Of a stretch of 64,000 nucleotides of DNA, positions 35,410 to 43,981 are shown piece after piece. Made by a program: the position numbers and the translations under genes. The stretch lies in the NCBI RefSeq assembly GCF_018882205.1, contig NZ_JACVOU010000002.1:434001-498000 (forward strand), written 5' to 3'. This DNA comes from Polynucleobacter bastaniensis (GTDB lineage Bacteria; Pseudomonadota; Gammaproteobacteria; Burkholderiales; Burkholderiaceae). The notes beneath the pieces are model-generated. The model saw only the letters and a program-made list of their open reading frames with translations. It searched no databases and had not been told where the DNA came from. Position 1 is the first letter of the stretch. Every line of letters begins with the position of its first letter.

Positions 35410-35601
35410 TTATCGAACGGTAAGTCTAGCTCTGGCGCTCAACTCGCTTGGCGTGCCGCGTTTATCAAGTTGAGAGAGTCTTAGCGCTTCTTGCTCAAAA
35501 TCAGTTTGAGCCGGGTGAAATTCAAGGTTGCCAAGGTGGATGACATAAGTCCACACCAGTTCTCGGCCCCTGTCTTTATATACGTCAACAATGCGCTTCA
35601 T
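35410..35601 (-). CDS. Small conserved-looking hypothetical protein
   Basis: A 63-residue soluble protein starting MKRIVDVYKDRGRELVWTYVI. No domain is recognised. Its ATG overlaps the stop codon of the upstream membrane protein gene (ATGA), which supports translation as part of that unit. It is rich in charged residues and has no signal peptide. Confidence 0.55.
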   Translation of the reverse strand: MKRIVDVYKDRGRELVWTYVIHLGNLEFHPAQTDFEQEALRLSQLDKRGTPSELSARARLTVR

Positions 35602-36398
35602 TTATTAATGCCTCTGGTAGGGGCTGAGCCATTTGCAGGACTCATATTGTTTTTTAAATCGATCAGATTTCGTGGATCGATACGAATCACGCCACCACGA
35701 GGGCTATCAATGTCTGCAATCAGAAAGAAAGCAATGGCAATCATGGTTGGGAAAATCATAAAAAGGCCGACATTGGGTTTAAAGTTCCGCGCACCAAAGC
35801 CTACCAATATATTGGCTGCAATCGCGATCGCAGACATCAGCCACCAAGCCGCAGTTGGGATACGATTCCACCAAGCCGCCTGAGTATAGCCTTGGGAGTT
35901 GATCACATCATTCATTCCGGAGACCACAAGCGCAATGGTGGGGGTTGATTGAGTTCGTGCCACAGGGAGTAATTCGTTCCACATGGCATTCTCTAAAGCA
36001 GTGGTGCGTTTGGTAATTTGCTTAGCCGTCTCATGATCTTGCTTGGAGTAAAACAAGATACGCTGATCTAGGTATTCACCAAGAAGACCCTTAATACTCT
36101 CTGCGGTTTTACTGGGCAGAAGATCAGCCCTTAAAAATTCTGTACCAATGGCATTTGCCTCCGCTTCCTCATAGGTCTGCCTCAAGTCATAGCGAGCAAT
36201 CGCCATGGAGAAGGTGAATCCAATAATGAGGCCAAGTAGGGTGAGCGTTGCAGTCTGGATGACGCCCAAATCTGCCGAGGTCTCAGTGTCTTTGGTTCGG
36301 TACTTGCTGAGTACGGCATTGCCAAACCAGACTGAGCCTGAGAGGGCTACAGCAGAGATGAAAAATACCAGTCCGGGGTAATTAGCTAAGTGTGGAAT
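35598..36398 (-). CDS. Bestrophin/DUF4239-like membrane protein, apparent AUU start
   Basis: The frame encodes hydrophobic segments LVFFISAVALSGSVWFG, TLTLLGLIIGFTFSMAIA, WWLMSAIAIAANILVGFG and VGLFMIFPTMIAIAFFLI, with an acidic soluble domain between the second and third. This resembles DUF4239-type proteins. The first in-frame TTG (36269) would remove the first helix, and no ATG, GTG or TTG lies upstream before the stop. An ATT at 36398, two bases after the lldD stop and nine bases after AGGAA, could serve as the start (about 266 residues). A sequence error or remote start is also possible. Confidence 0.6.
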   Translation of the reverse strand: MPHLANYPGLVFFISAVALSGSVWFGNAVLSKYRTKDTETSADLGVIQTATLTLLGLIIGFTFSMAIARYDLRQTYEEAEANAIGTEFLRADLLPSKTAESIKGLLGEYLDQRILFYSKQDHETAKQITKRTTALENAMWNELLPVARTQSTPTIALVVSGMNDVINSQGYTQAAWWNRIPTAAWWLMSAIAIAANILVGFGARNFKPNVGLFMIFPTMIAIAFFLIADIDSPRGGVIRIDPRNLIDLKNNMSPANGSAPTRGINK

Positions 36399-36399
36399 A

Positions 36400-37545
36400 T
36401 TAAAAAGTTCCTGGATACAGAATATCTTTAGTCACATTCTGGATATCACGGTGTCCTGTAAACGCCATAGTGATATCCAATTCATTATGAATAATCTCTA
36501 GGCATTTAGTCACGCCGGCCTCGCCCATAGCACCCAAGCCATAAAGAAAGGGGCGACCAATCAATGTACCGCGTGCACCTAGTGCCCAGGCTTTCAAAAC
36601 ATCTTGTCCTGAACGAATGCCACCATCCATCCACACGTCAATATCTTTACCAACGGCATTCACGATGCCAGGCAATGCTCTGATGCTGGAGATCGCACCA
36701 TCCAACTGACGGCCACCATGATTAGAGACGATCAAGGCATCCGCGCCGGAATTGGCAGCAAGTCGGGCATCGCCTTCATCCAAGATACCTTTAATAATTA
36801 ACTTGCCACCCCAAAGTTTCTTAATCCACTCCACATCATCCCAGCTCAGGCCAGGGTCGAACTGTTCTGCTGTCCATGAGGAGAGGGAAGACATATTGCC
36901 AACGCCCGTAGCATGACCAACAATGTTGCGGAAAGTTCTGCGAGGAGTCATTGCCATACCCACGCACCAGCGTGGCTTAGTCATCATGTTGATGATGTTG
37001 GTAATCGTCAGCTTTGGAGGTGCAGACAAACCATTTTTTAAATCCTTATGGCGTTGTCCCAGAATTTGTAAATCTAAAGTAAGAACGAGGGCAGAGCATT
37101 TGGCTGCTTTGGCACGCTCAATGAGACGCTCAATAAAGCCGCGGTCTTTCATGACATAGAGCTGAAACCAAAAGGGCTTAGTAGTGCGTTCTGCCACATC
37201 CTCAATTGAGCAAATACTCATCGTAGAAAGACAGAAAGGCACACCAAATTTTTCTGCCGCACGGGCCGCCAGAATTTCACCATCAGCATGTTGCATGCCG
37301 GTCAGTCCAGTAGGCGCTAATGCGACTGGCATCGCCACTTCTTCTCCGACCATCGTTGTTTTGGTGGTGCGGTTAATCATATTGACAGCAACACGCTGAC
37401 GTAGTTTGATCTTCTGAAAATCCGACTCATTGGCGCGGTAGGTAGATTCAGTCCATGACCCGGAGTCTGCATAGTCATAAAACATCTTAGGGGTGCGCTT
37501 CTGATGCAGAACTCGTAAATCTTCAATATTGGTGATGATTGCCAC
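36400..37545 (-). CDS. lldD: L-lactate dehydrogenase (FMN, quinone-linked)
   Basis: A 381-residue FMN-dependent alpha-hydroxy acid dehydrogenase. It starts with ITNIEDLRVLHQKRTPKMFYDY; LVSNHGGRQLDGA-like sequence (IVSNHGGRQLDGAI) carries the catalytic histidine and arginine, and DGGIRSGQDVLKA and ALGARGTLIGRP bind FMN phosphate. The length and membrane-loop segment (about 180-215) match LldD of the inner membrane. Relatives oxidise glycolate or mandelate, so the substrate is probable rather than proven. Confidence 0.88.
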   Translation of the reverse strand: MAIITNIEDLRVLHQKRTPKMFYDYADSGSWTESTYRANESDFQKIKLRQRVAVNMINRTTKTTMVGEEVAMPVALAPTGLTGMQHADGEILAARAAEKFGVPFCLSTMSICSIEDVAERTTKPFWFQLYVMKDRGFIERLIERAKAAKCSALVLTLDLQILGQRHKDLKNGLSAPPKLTITNIINMMTKPRWCVGMAMTPRRTFRNIVGHATGVGNMSSLSSWTAEQFDPGLSWDDVEWIKKLWGGKLIIKGILDEGDARLAANSGADALIVSNHGGRQLDGAISSIRALPGIVNAVGKDIDVWMDGGIRSGQDVLKAWALGARGTLIGRPFLYGLGAMGEAGVTKCLEIIHNELDITMAFTGHRDIQNVTKDILYPGTF

Positions 37546-37692
37546 TAAAACCCCTTTGTATATTGCAAATGCCTGAGAGCAAAAGCTAATTTAAGCTCTA
37601 TCTTAGCAATACCGAGCATTTGTTTCTACAATGCGTAGGCAAAGCCCTTCTTGGGGCTCTAAACAGCCACCCATCCAACCATATCCTCCTGA

Positions 37693-38601
37693 ATGCCTCA
37701 AATACCCCTGTCGACGGTCTTGTATTTAACGCTTGCGACCCTCCTCTGGGCGGGTAATGCAATAGCTGGTAGAGCATTAGTGGGTAGTGTTTCACCGATC
37801 ACCCTCAGTGCTGTCCGCTGGGGTTTGGCAGCCTTATTACTACTACCTCTTGGCTGGCGAATCCTAAAGCCAGGTAGCGCCCTATGGCAAAACAAGAGTC
37901 GCTTCCTCATCTTGGGATTATTAGGGGTAGGTAGCTATAACGTGCTCTTATATCTTGCCTTACAAACCTCGACGGCAATTAATGTCACCCTCATTGGGGC
38001 GAGTATGCCGATCTGGATGCTCCTGATCGGCGCCGTCTTTTATCAAGTGAGGCCGACACTGTTACAGCTTTTAGGGGCAGTCGTATCCTTGGTAGGCGTG
38101 ACCGTAGTCCTTACGCGGGGTGAGCCTGCCAGTCTCTTGAGTATGGATGTAGTCATGGGTGATTTGCTCATTATGTTAGCCACGATTCTCTGGGCCTTTT
38201 ATAGCTGGATGATTAGCCGCCCGGGAGGGAGTGCTGAGCGGCAGTGGCCCTGGGCTGAGTTTTTGATGGCACAGGTCTTGATTGGATTTTTGTGGACGAT
38301 GCTGTTTGAGGGTGCGGAAATTGCTACAGGGCACGCCTTTATTGACCTCAATTATTGGACTGGTGCTTTGATCTTATTTGTTGCTATTGGCCCCTCCTTA
38401 ATTGCTTATCGGTGCTGGGGTTTGGGAGTGAATGTTGCCGGACCTACGGTGGCAGGATTCTTTGCTAATCTCATTCCCTTGTTTACAGCCTTACTGTCTG
38501 CTGCCATTTTGGGAGATCCACCCCAGCTTTTTCATGGTCTGGCTTTTGTCCTGATTGTGGCTGGAATACTGGTTTCTTCTGTAACGCAGAAAAGGGCCTA
38601 A
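37693..38601 (+). CDS. EamA/DMT family transporter
   Basis: A 302-residue protein with about ten hydrophobic helices arranged as two EamA repeats, starting LSTVLYLTLATLLWAGNAIAGR. Such inner membrane permeases usually export amino acids or metabolites. The substrate is unknown. The ATG follows TCCTCCTGA without a clear Shine-Dalgarno sequence. Confidence 0.85.
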   Translation: MPQIPLSTVLYLTLATLLWAGNAIAGRALVGSVSPITLSAVRWGLAALLLLPLGWRILKPGSALWQNKSRFLILGLLGVGSYNVLLYLALQTSTAINVTLIGASMPIWMLLIGAVFYQVRPTLLQLLGAVVSLVGVTVVLTRGEPASLLSMDVVMGDLLIMLATILWAFYSWMISRPGGSAERQWPWAEFLMAQVLIGFLWTMLFEGAEIATGHAFIDLNYWTGALILFVAIGPSLIAYRCWGLGVNVAGPTVAGFFANLIPLFTALLSAAILGDPPQLFHGLAFVLIVAGILVSSVTQKRA

Positions 38602-38651
38602 GCCCCTTTATTAACTCAAAAAGCCTGTTTTTAAAGGCTCAGTACCAAAAC

Positions 38652-38678
38652 AGCGCTAAATCAGTATCATTTAGGGCT
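38652..38678. promoter_or_regulatory. Inverted repeat upstream of the aminotransferase gene
   Basis: AGCGCTAAAT and ATTTAGGGCT are ten-base arms with one mismatch and a seven-base spacer, 27 bp before the start codon. It is either an operator or a leader stem-loop. Confidence 0.4.
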
Positions 38679-38705
38679 AATCACACGATTCACTAGGAAA
38701 TTACT

Positions 38706-39854
38706 ATGCCAGGCTTGCTCCCGAATGTTGATCCAGACGGTCTCTTAGAGTTCTCGGTTGTTTACACCGACCGCTCGCTAAATCACATGTCTGATGAATT
38801 CAAAAAAGTCATCGTGGATATTTCTAGCGTCCTGAAAGATGCTTACAACGCAATTTCTGCAGTGATCGTTCCTGGTAGCGGCACATTTGGTATGGAAGCC
38901 GTAGCACGTCAGTTTGCCAATAATGAAAAATGCCTTATCTTGCGCAACGGCTGGTTTAGCTATCGCTGGACTCAGATTTTTGATTTAGCCAATATCACCA
39001 AGGACATTACCATTATCAAAGGTAGGCAATTGGAAGATGCTACGCAAGGTGTATTTGCCCCTGCGCCGATCGAAGAAGTAGTGGCTTTTATTAAAAAAGA
39101 AAAGCCAGCAGTTGTTTTCGCTCCTCACGTAGAAACTTCTGCAGGCATCATTCTGCCGGATGACTATCTCAAGGCAGTGGGTGAAGCGGTGCGTTCAGTC
39201 AATGGTTTGTTTGTACTCGATTGCATCGCATCAGGTGCAACATGGGTAGATATGAAGGCTTGCAATGTCGATGTGTTGATTACTGCGCCTCAAAAAGGTT
39301 GGAGCAGTTCACCTTGCTGCGCGATGGTGGCTATGAGTGACAGAGCACGCGAGCGTATTGAGTCCACTCAAAGCAGCAGTTTCTCAATGGATTTGAAGAA
39401 GTGGCTTCAAATTATGGAAGCCTATGAAAAGGGTGGTCACGTGTATCACACCACTATGCCAACCGATGCGCTCAAAATCTTGCGCAATGTGATGAAAGAA
39501 ACTCAGTCCTTAGGTTTTGCTGCACTCAAAGCAAAGCAAAAAGAGTTGGGTGATAAGGTTCGTGCCTTATTGGTATCCAATGGTTATCACTCAGTTGCAG
39601 CAAAAGGCTTTCAGTCTCCTGGTGTTGTAGTGAGCTTTACCAAAGATCCAGATATTCAGTCAGGTAAAAAGTTTATTGCTCTTGGTATGCAGACAGCAGC
39701 TGGCGTGCCATTGCAGTGCGATGAACGTCCAGACTTCCGTACCTTCCGCCTTGGTTTATTTGGCCTAGAGAAGCTGGCACATGTTGACCGCACAGTGGAT
39801 CACCTTGCAACAGCATTAGAGAGAATTACCGAGACTGAAGCGCAGCCAGCTTAA
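38706..39854 (+). CDS. Class V aminotransferase (alanine-glyoxylate/serine-pyruvate type)
   Basis: A 382-residue PLP enzyme of fold type I. The PGSGTFGMEAVARQF segment (residues 57-70), FVLDCIASGATW (Asp172 pairing with the PLP nitrogen) and Lys197 in TAPQKGWSSSP (Schiff base) are visible. This branch covers serine-glyoxylate, alanine-glyoxylate and phosphonate transaminases; the substrate is not resolved. The start region MPGLLPNVDPDGLLEFSV differs from typical family openings. A terminator follows. Confidence 0.88.
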   Translation: MPGLLPNVDPDGLLEFSVVYTDRSLNHMSDEFKKVIVDISSVLKDAYNAISAVIVPGSGTFGMEAVARQFANNEKCLILRNGWFSYRWTQIFDLANITKDITIIKGRQLEDATQGVFAPAPIEEVVAFIKKEKPAVVFAPHVETSAGIILPDDYLKAVGEAVRSVNGLFVLDCIASGATWVDMKACNVDVLITAPQKGWSSSPCCAMVAMSDRARERIESTQSSSFSMDLKKWLQIMEAYEKGGHVYHTTMPTDALKILRNVMKETQSLGFAALKAKQKELGDKVRALLVSNGYHSVAAKGFQSPGVVVSFTKDPDIQSGKKFIALGMQTAAGVPLQCDERPDFRTFRLGLFGLEKLAHVDRTVDHLATALERITETEAQPA

Positions 39855-39875
39855 GTAGCTTTAATTCATGTTTAC

Positions 39876-39902
39876 AAAAGGCCGTCTTAGGACGGCTTTT
39901 TA
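39876..39902 (+). terminator. Intrinsic terminator after the aminotransferase gene
   Basis: GCCGTC, loop TTAG and GACGGC, flanked by AAAAG and TTTTT. Confidence 0.85.
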
Positions 39903-39945
39903 ATTGGGTATCATTAAGCCACCCATGAATCTATCGGAACCTCAA

Positions 39946-40212
39946 ATGAGCACCTCTTTAGCAAAATTGATCTTAGCCACCTTCGTTTCTATCTCAATTG
40001 TTTTATCACCATGGGCTGTAATGGCAGCGGATTCAACCTCAGCGGGAGCACCCGTGGCCGCCTCTGCAACGATGACTGATGTTCAGTCAGAGCAGGCCGC
40101 TAAGAAGGCTGCGAAGAAATCCAAGAAGGATAAAAAAGCAGAGAAGAAGGCCAAGAAAAAATCTCAGAAGAAAGCAAAAGCAGCTCAAGAGCCTGCGGCT
40201 CCTCAGCAATAA
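39946..40212 (+). CDS. Secreted Lys/Ala-rich small protein
   Basis: An 88-residue protein with a signal peptide (LAKLILATFVSISIVLSPWAVMAA) and a mature part that is a lysine/alanine/glutamate-rich helix with repeated AKKxxKK units, ending in a short Pro/Ala tail. It has no recognised domain. I chose the ATG at 39946 because it gives a normal signal peptide; 39904 and 39925 are possible. A highly basic secreted helix may bind nucleic acid or the cell envelope, which is speculation. Confidence 0.6.
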   Translation: MSTSLAKLILATFVSISIVLSPWAVMAADSTSAGAPVAASATMTDVQSEQAAKKAAKKSKKDKKAEKKAKKKSQKKAKAAQEPAAPQQ

Positions 40213-40220
40213 ATTAGCAA

Positions 40221-41201
40221 CTAACTTAGAGGATCAGAGCCCTCGGGATCTAAAGGCTTTATTGGGTTCTGACCCTGTTGTTTGTTTGGCGCATCGTTGC
40301 GTACCAGCAACCACATTGCCCCCATCACCAAACTCATGCCACCCATCTGCATCCAGGTAATTGGTTCAGACAATACGATCCAGCCCATAAAGAGGGTGGA
40401 GACGGGGCCCAGTATTCCAGCTTGAGCAACTAGCGGTGAGCCAATACGATTAATGGCAACCATGATTAACAACATCGGAATGACAGTACATAGACTTGCA
40501 TTGAGCAGGCTAAGCCAATAGATTTGCGGTGCTTGCACAAATACAGCGGCAGGATCGTAAATCAGAATTTGAATGACGCTCATGAATGCGGATGCAGAGC
40601 TAGCATAGACCACTAAGCGTACGCTACCCACGCGCCTGACCATCTCTCCAGACCCAATCATGTAGATTGCATAGGAACATGCGCTAGCAAAGACCAATAA
40701 CATGCCGAGCAGAGCCATTGATCCGGTCGAGCTGGCATCTTGAATGAATACAACGATTACGCCAAGATAACCTACCGCGAGTGCATACCACTGCAAGCGA
40801 CTAATGGATTTATTCAATACAAAATAAGAAATCAACAATACGATGGTGGGTGTCAGGTAAAGCACGATACGTTCTAGTCCAACGGAAATGTATTGCAGTC
40901 CTAAAAAGTCAAGATAGCTAGAAAGAAAATAACCCATAAATCCCAGAGAAAATATCTTAATTTGATCTTTCAATATGAGCGGACTCATAGCTTGTCTGTG
41001 CGCTTGCCACCAATAAATTCCCCAGAAGAGGGGAAGCGCCATCAGCATTCTTAAGGCAATCAGCGTCTCAGCATTTGCGCCGTAGCCAAAAGCGAGTTTG
41101 ACTAGAATCGCCTTGCCGGAAAATAGTATGGAGCCTAGTCCGGCCATTAAGAGGCCGTAGATGTAACGGCGATGATGAAGAGTTCCACTAACTGATTGCA
41201 T
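40221..41201 (-). CDS. EamA/DMT family transporter
   Basis: A 326-residue inner membrane protein with ten hydrophobic helices in two EamA repeats (IYGLLMAGLGSILFSGKAILVK at the N-terminus, GPVSTLFMGWIVLSEPITW near the C-terminus). It probably exports a small metabolite. It starts 6 bp after the NAD(P)HX dehydratase gene stop on the same strand, so the two may be co-transcribed. Confidence 0.85.
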   Translation of the reverse strand: MQSVSGTLHHRRYIYGLLMAGLGSILFSGKAILVKLAFGYGANAETLIALRMLMALPLFWGIYWWQAHRQAMSPLILKDQIKIFSLGFMGYFLSSYLDFLGLQYISVGLERIVLYLTPTIVLLISYFVLNKSISRLQWYALAVGYLGVIVVFIQDASSTGSMALLGMLLVFASACSYAIYMIGSGEMVRRVGSVRLVVYASSASAFMSVIQILIYDPAAVFVQAPQIYWLSLLNASLCTVIPMLLIMVAINRIGSPLVAQAGILGPVSTLFMGWIVLSEPITWMQMGGMSLVMGAMWLLVRNDAPNKQQGQNPIKPLDPEGSDPLS

Positions 41202-41207
41202 GATGCT

Positions 41208-42089
41208 TTATAACAGTTTGTTGAGTAGACTCCGCATCTCCACAATGACCTCTGTTGGAGTAAGTCCAATGGGACCAATTTGCTTTGCTACCAGGCTATC
41301 GGCTGCCGTGGCGTGTAGTTGCACCCCAATACAACTAGACTCCCATAAATTAAGATTGTGTTGGATGCCCTGTGCTGCGAGAGCTGCGATCGCACCTGTT
41401 AAGACATCACCCATGCCGCCAACGGCCATGCCCGGATTGCCCTCAGCGCATTGCACTACTGGATGAAGAGGTGAGGCAATGAGTGTATGTTGACCTTTAA
41501 GTGCAACGATGCAATCGGTAAGTTTGACCAAGTCCAATACGGCGGCTAAGCGATCTGCCTGAATGACTGAAGCGATGGTGTTGAGAAGATGGGCTGCCTC
41601 TCCAGGATGTGGGGTGAGTACAGTCATGCCTGGAAACACTTGATTACGTTGCTTAAGAAGATCTAAAAATTCAGGATTATCGGCAATCAGGCTGAGTGCA
41701 TCGGCATCAATCACAAGCGGCACTTTTGGATAGCATAGCGAGGCTATTAAGCAATCTCTAGCCAGTGCAGAAAAGCCAAGGCCGGGCCCAATTGCAATGA
41801 CGTCCGGTGTGGTAGTTTCTAATTGTTCGTGGGCGTTAAAGCTCGCTAGGCGAATCATCAGCTCGGCTTGTTCGGGTATTGCATGGGCAGCGGTCGGATC
41901 TAGCATCTCCAAGATAGTCCAACCTGCCCCTAAGTGCAGCGCGGCACTGCCTGCCAAAATGAGGGCGCCAGCCATTCCAGGTGCGCCACCAATCAGTAGA
42001 ACTTTACCGGCATTCCCTTTATGTTCTGAGGGCGCTCGCTTAAGGCGGGTAATGAGCTCGAGTGATCTCAGTTCGGTAGGGGGATTCAT
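41208..42089 (-). CDS. nnrD: ADP-dependent NAD(P)H-hydrate dehydratase
   Basis: A 293-residue ribokinase-like enzyme that repairs hydrated NAD(P)H. The family motifs KGNAGKVLLIGGAPGMAGA (about 22-40), VIDADAL, LTPHPGEAA and the catalytic GNPGMAVGGMGDVLTG are present. It lacks the N-terminal epimerase domain of the bifunctional Nnr, so the epimerase must be elsewhere. Confidence 0.92.
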   Translation of the reverse strand: MNPPTELRSLELITRLKRAPSEHKGNAGKVLLIGGAPGMAGALILAGSAALHLGAGWTILEMLDPTAAHAIPEQAELMIRLASFNAHEQLETTTPDVIAIGPGLGFSALARDCLIASLCYPKVPLVIDADALSLIADNPEFLDLLKQRNQVFPGMTVLTPHPGEAAHLLNTIASVIQADRLAAVLDLVKLTDCIVALKGQHTLIASPLHPVVQCAEGNPGMAVGGMGDVLTGAIAALAAQGIQHNLNLWESSCIGVQLHATAADSLVAKQIGPIGLTPTEVIVEMRSLLNKLL

Positions 42090-42105
42090 CTAAATAAATC
42101 GGTAT

Positions 42106-42130
42106 AAAAAAACCGCGGCGAACCGCGGCT
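42106..42130 (-). terminator. Intrinsic terminator for the small membrane protein gene
   Basis: On the minus strand GCCGCGG, loop TTCG and CCGCGG(T) are followed by TTTTTTTATA. It lies 20 bp past the stop at 42150. Confidence 0.85.
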
Positions 42131-42149
42131 TATTTATCTTGGAAAGAGA

Positions 42150-42359
42150 TTATTTCTTAGTATCAGTTGCTGGAACTGCTGGAGCTTCAGCGGGTGCAGC
42201 TGGAGCTGCAGGAGCATTTTTCTTAGCCTCTTCCATGTGAGCAGCTTCAGCACCATGCTTCTCGCCACCCATATCAATGTCGCCGTCGCCTTTGATGAGT
42301 AAGTAGGCTGTAGCAGAGATTAATACCAGTACCATGATGATGATTGAACGGTTGCTCAT
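42150..42359 (-). CDS. Small single-helix membrane protein with Ala/Pro tail
   Basis: A 69-residue protein: MSNRSIIIMVLVLISATAYL is a membrane helix, followed by a charged stretch and an Ala/Pro-rich tail. I chose the ATG at 42359, seven bases after AAGGAA. It is not recognised beyond general resemblance to small inner membrane proteins. A 22 bp dyad lies just upstream and a strong terminator downstream, so it is a monocistronic unit. Confidence 0.65.
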   Translation of the reverse strand: MSNRSIIIMVLVLISATAYLLIKGDGDIDMGGEKHGAEAAHMEEAKKNAPAAPAAPAEAPAVPATDTKK

Positions 42360-42377
42360 TGCATTTCCTTCGAGTTG

Positions 42378-42399
42378 GTTAATATCCTCCAATATTAAC
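42378..42399. promoter_or_regulatory. Perfect inverted repeat upstream of the small membrane protein
   Basis: GTTAATAT and ATATTAAC form perfect eight-base arms around six bases. It is 19 bp upstream of the start codon at 42359. It could be an operator or a 5' leader hairpin. Confidence 0.45.
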
Positions 42400-42555
42400 G
42401 CCTGAAGCGCAGACGGTATATCCGAATAAGCCCTAGATGTGAAATTAATGCAATATTCTAGGTAGTAATACTAATTCTGACCTTGTATCCTAGGGCTTGC
42501 CTGTCTACCGAACTGAAGATAAGTCATTTTTAAAGGTTGAAATAAAGGTGCCGAT

Positions 42556-43413
42556 ATGAGTCCAAGACTCCCTGTAAATAACTCCCAAACCATTACTGAT
42601 TTTTTAAAGCTTCAGAAAAGCCAGTTAGCAGAAAGTGATTCTGATGATTCCTATAGATTTGCATTTGATGATCAGGCTTTTTTGGCGCGTCGTGAAACTC
42701 TAGGTTTACGCTTTCAGTTGGAGTTACTCAAGCCAGAGATCTTGTTGCATGAGCACGGCATTGAACACACCATCACCGTATTTGGTTCAACCCGTTTTGT
42801 AAGCTGTCAAACGGCCCAGGAATTAGAGAAGGGCGCCAAAACACCAGAGGCTCAAGCAGAGGCTGAACGGGCTTTACTGCATTGTAAGTACTATGACTCA
42901 GCTAGAGAGTTTGGGGCAATCGTTGCGGGTTATAACGCCACTCAATCTGAAGCTCGCAATAAGTTACATATTGCTACTGGTGGAGGCTCCGGAATTATGG
43001 AGGCTGCTAATCGTGGCGCATTTGAGTCGGGGGATAAAGCCATTGGTTTTAATATCAGCCTGCCAAGAGAGCAGCACCCTAATTCTTATCTCACACCTGG
43101 CTTGAGTTTCCGCTTTCATTACTTCGCTATTCGAAAAATGCATTTCATGCTCAGGGCTAGAGCAATTGTGGCCTACCCAGGCGGTTTTGGCTCCTTTGAT
43201 GAGTTGTTTGAAGTGCTTACCTTAATGCAAACAAAAAAGGTCGACCGTTTTCCAATCGTTCTAGTAGGAAAATCATTCTGGCAAGAGGTGATCAACTTCA
43301 AGCATATGCTGGACCATGGAGTAATAGATCAGGCAGATATGGAGCTAATCCATTTCGTTGAGACTGCTGATGAGGCCTGGGCGGTCATTCGCGACTGGTA
43401 TCAATTAGCCTAA
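42556..43413 (+). CDS. LOG family protein (TIGR00730-like nucleotide phosphoribohydrolase)
   Basis: A 285-residue Rossmann protein of the LOG/lysine decarboxylase-like group. The motifs ATGGGSGIMEAANRGA and PGGFGSFDELFEVL are the signature of enzymes that release bases from nucleoside monophosphates. An N-terminal extension of about 70 residues precedes the core. Members annotated as lysine decarboxylase are misnamed. The substrate here is unknown. Confidence 0.88.
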   Translation: MSPRLPVNNSQTITDFLKLQKSQLAESDSDDSYRFAFDDQAFLARRETLGLRFQLELLKPEILLHEHGIEHTITVFGSTRFVSCQTAQELEKGAKTPEAQAEAERALLHCKYYDSAREFGAIVAGYNATQSEARNKLHIATGGGSGIMEAANRGAFESGDKAIGFNISLPREQHPNSYLTPGLSFRFHYFAIRKMHFMLRARAIVAYPGGFGSFDELFEVLTLMQTKKVDRFPIVLVGKSFWQEVINFKHMLDHGVIDQADMELIHFVETADEAWAVIRDWYQLA

Positions 43414-43451
43414 GTTGACCCATAAGAACTGTAATATAGTCGGCTAAGATC

Positions 43452-43967
43452 ATGTCTATTACTAATACTGTCACCCTCACTTCCGAATTAGATTTACCGG
43501 CCTACTTGTTTGGCATCGCCATGCTCCTCATGGTGATGCTGGTGCATGGGTTTGCTTTGCTACAAATTGCCAAGCGCTATGAAGTGAAGTCATTTTTATA
43601 TTTATCAGAGCACAAGTACTCCTCAGTAGCTTTCGTGTTTTATGTCAGCGTGCTGTGTTTATTTCTGACTCACATCTTTGAAATCATTCTCTGGGGTATC
43701 TCACTGCGAGTATTTAATCTTTTACCGAATTTAGGTGAGAGCATCTTGTTCAGTGGCAGCACCTATACAGCAATGGGTTTCATGGATGACCTCCTGCCAA
43801 GTGGCTGGAAGATGCTGGCAATCATCATTGCCTTTTCGGGAATGTTTGCCTTTGCTTGGACCGCATCGGTCATGATCTCCATGACCAAGAATTTCCGTCA
43901 GGCTTATACCCGTCTGCATATGCAAAAACTAAAGATGGCACCTGAAGTCATTGAGCGTTTTAAGTAA
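43452..43967 (+). CDS. Ion channel-like membrane protein with degenerate pore
   Basis: A 171-residue protein with three hydrophobic helices (about 16-38, 57-82, 122-143). Between the last two is STYTAMGFMDDLLPSGW, positioned like a potassium channel pore loop, but the TVGYG filter is replaced by TAMGF. It resembles small two-helix channel proteins annotated in proteobacteria. Ion selectivity cannot be inferred. Confidence 0.6.
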   Translation: MSITNTVTLTSELDLPAYLFGIAMLLMVMLVHGFALLQIAKRYEVKSFLYLSEHKYSSVAFVFYVSVLCLFLTHIFEIILWGISLRVFNLLPNLGESILFSGSTYTAMGFMDDLLPSGWKMLAIIIAFSGMFAFAWTASVMISMTKNFRQAYTRLHMQKLKMAPEVIERFK

Positions 43968-43981
43968 GGCATGAGCAAAAT

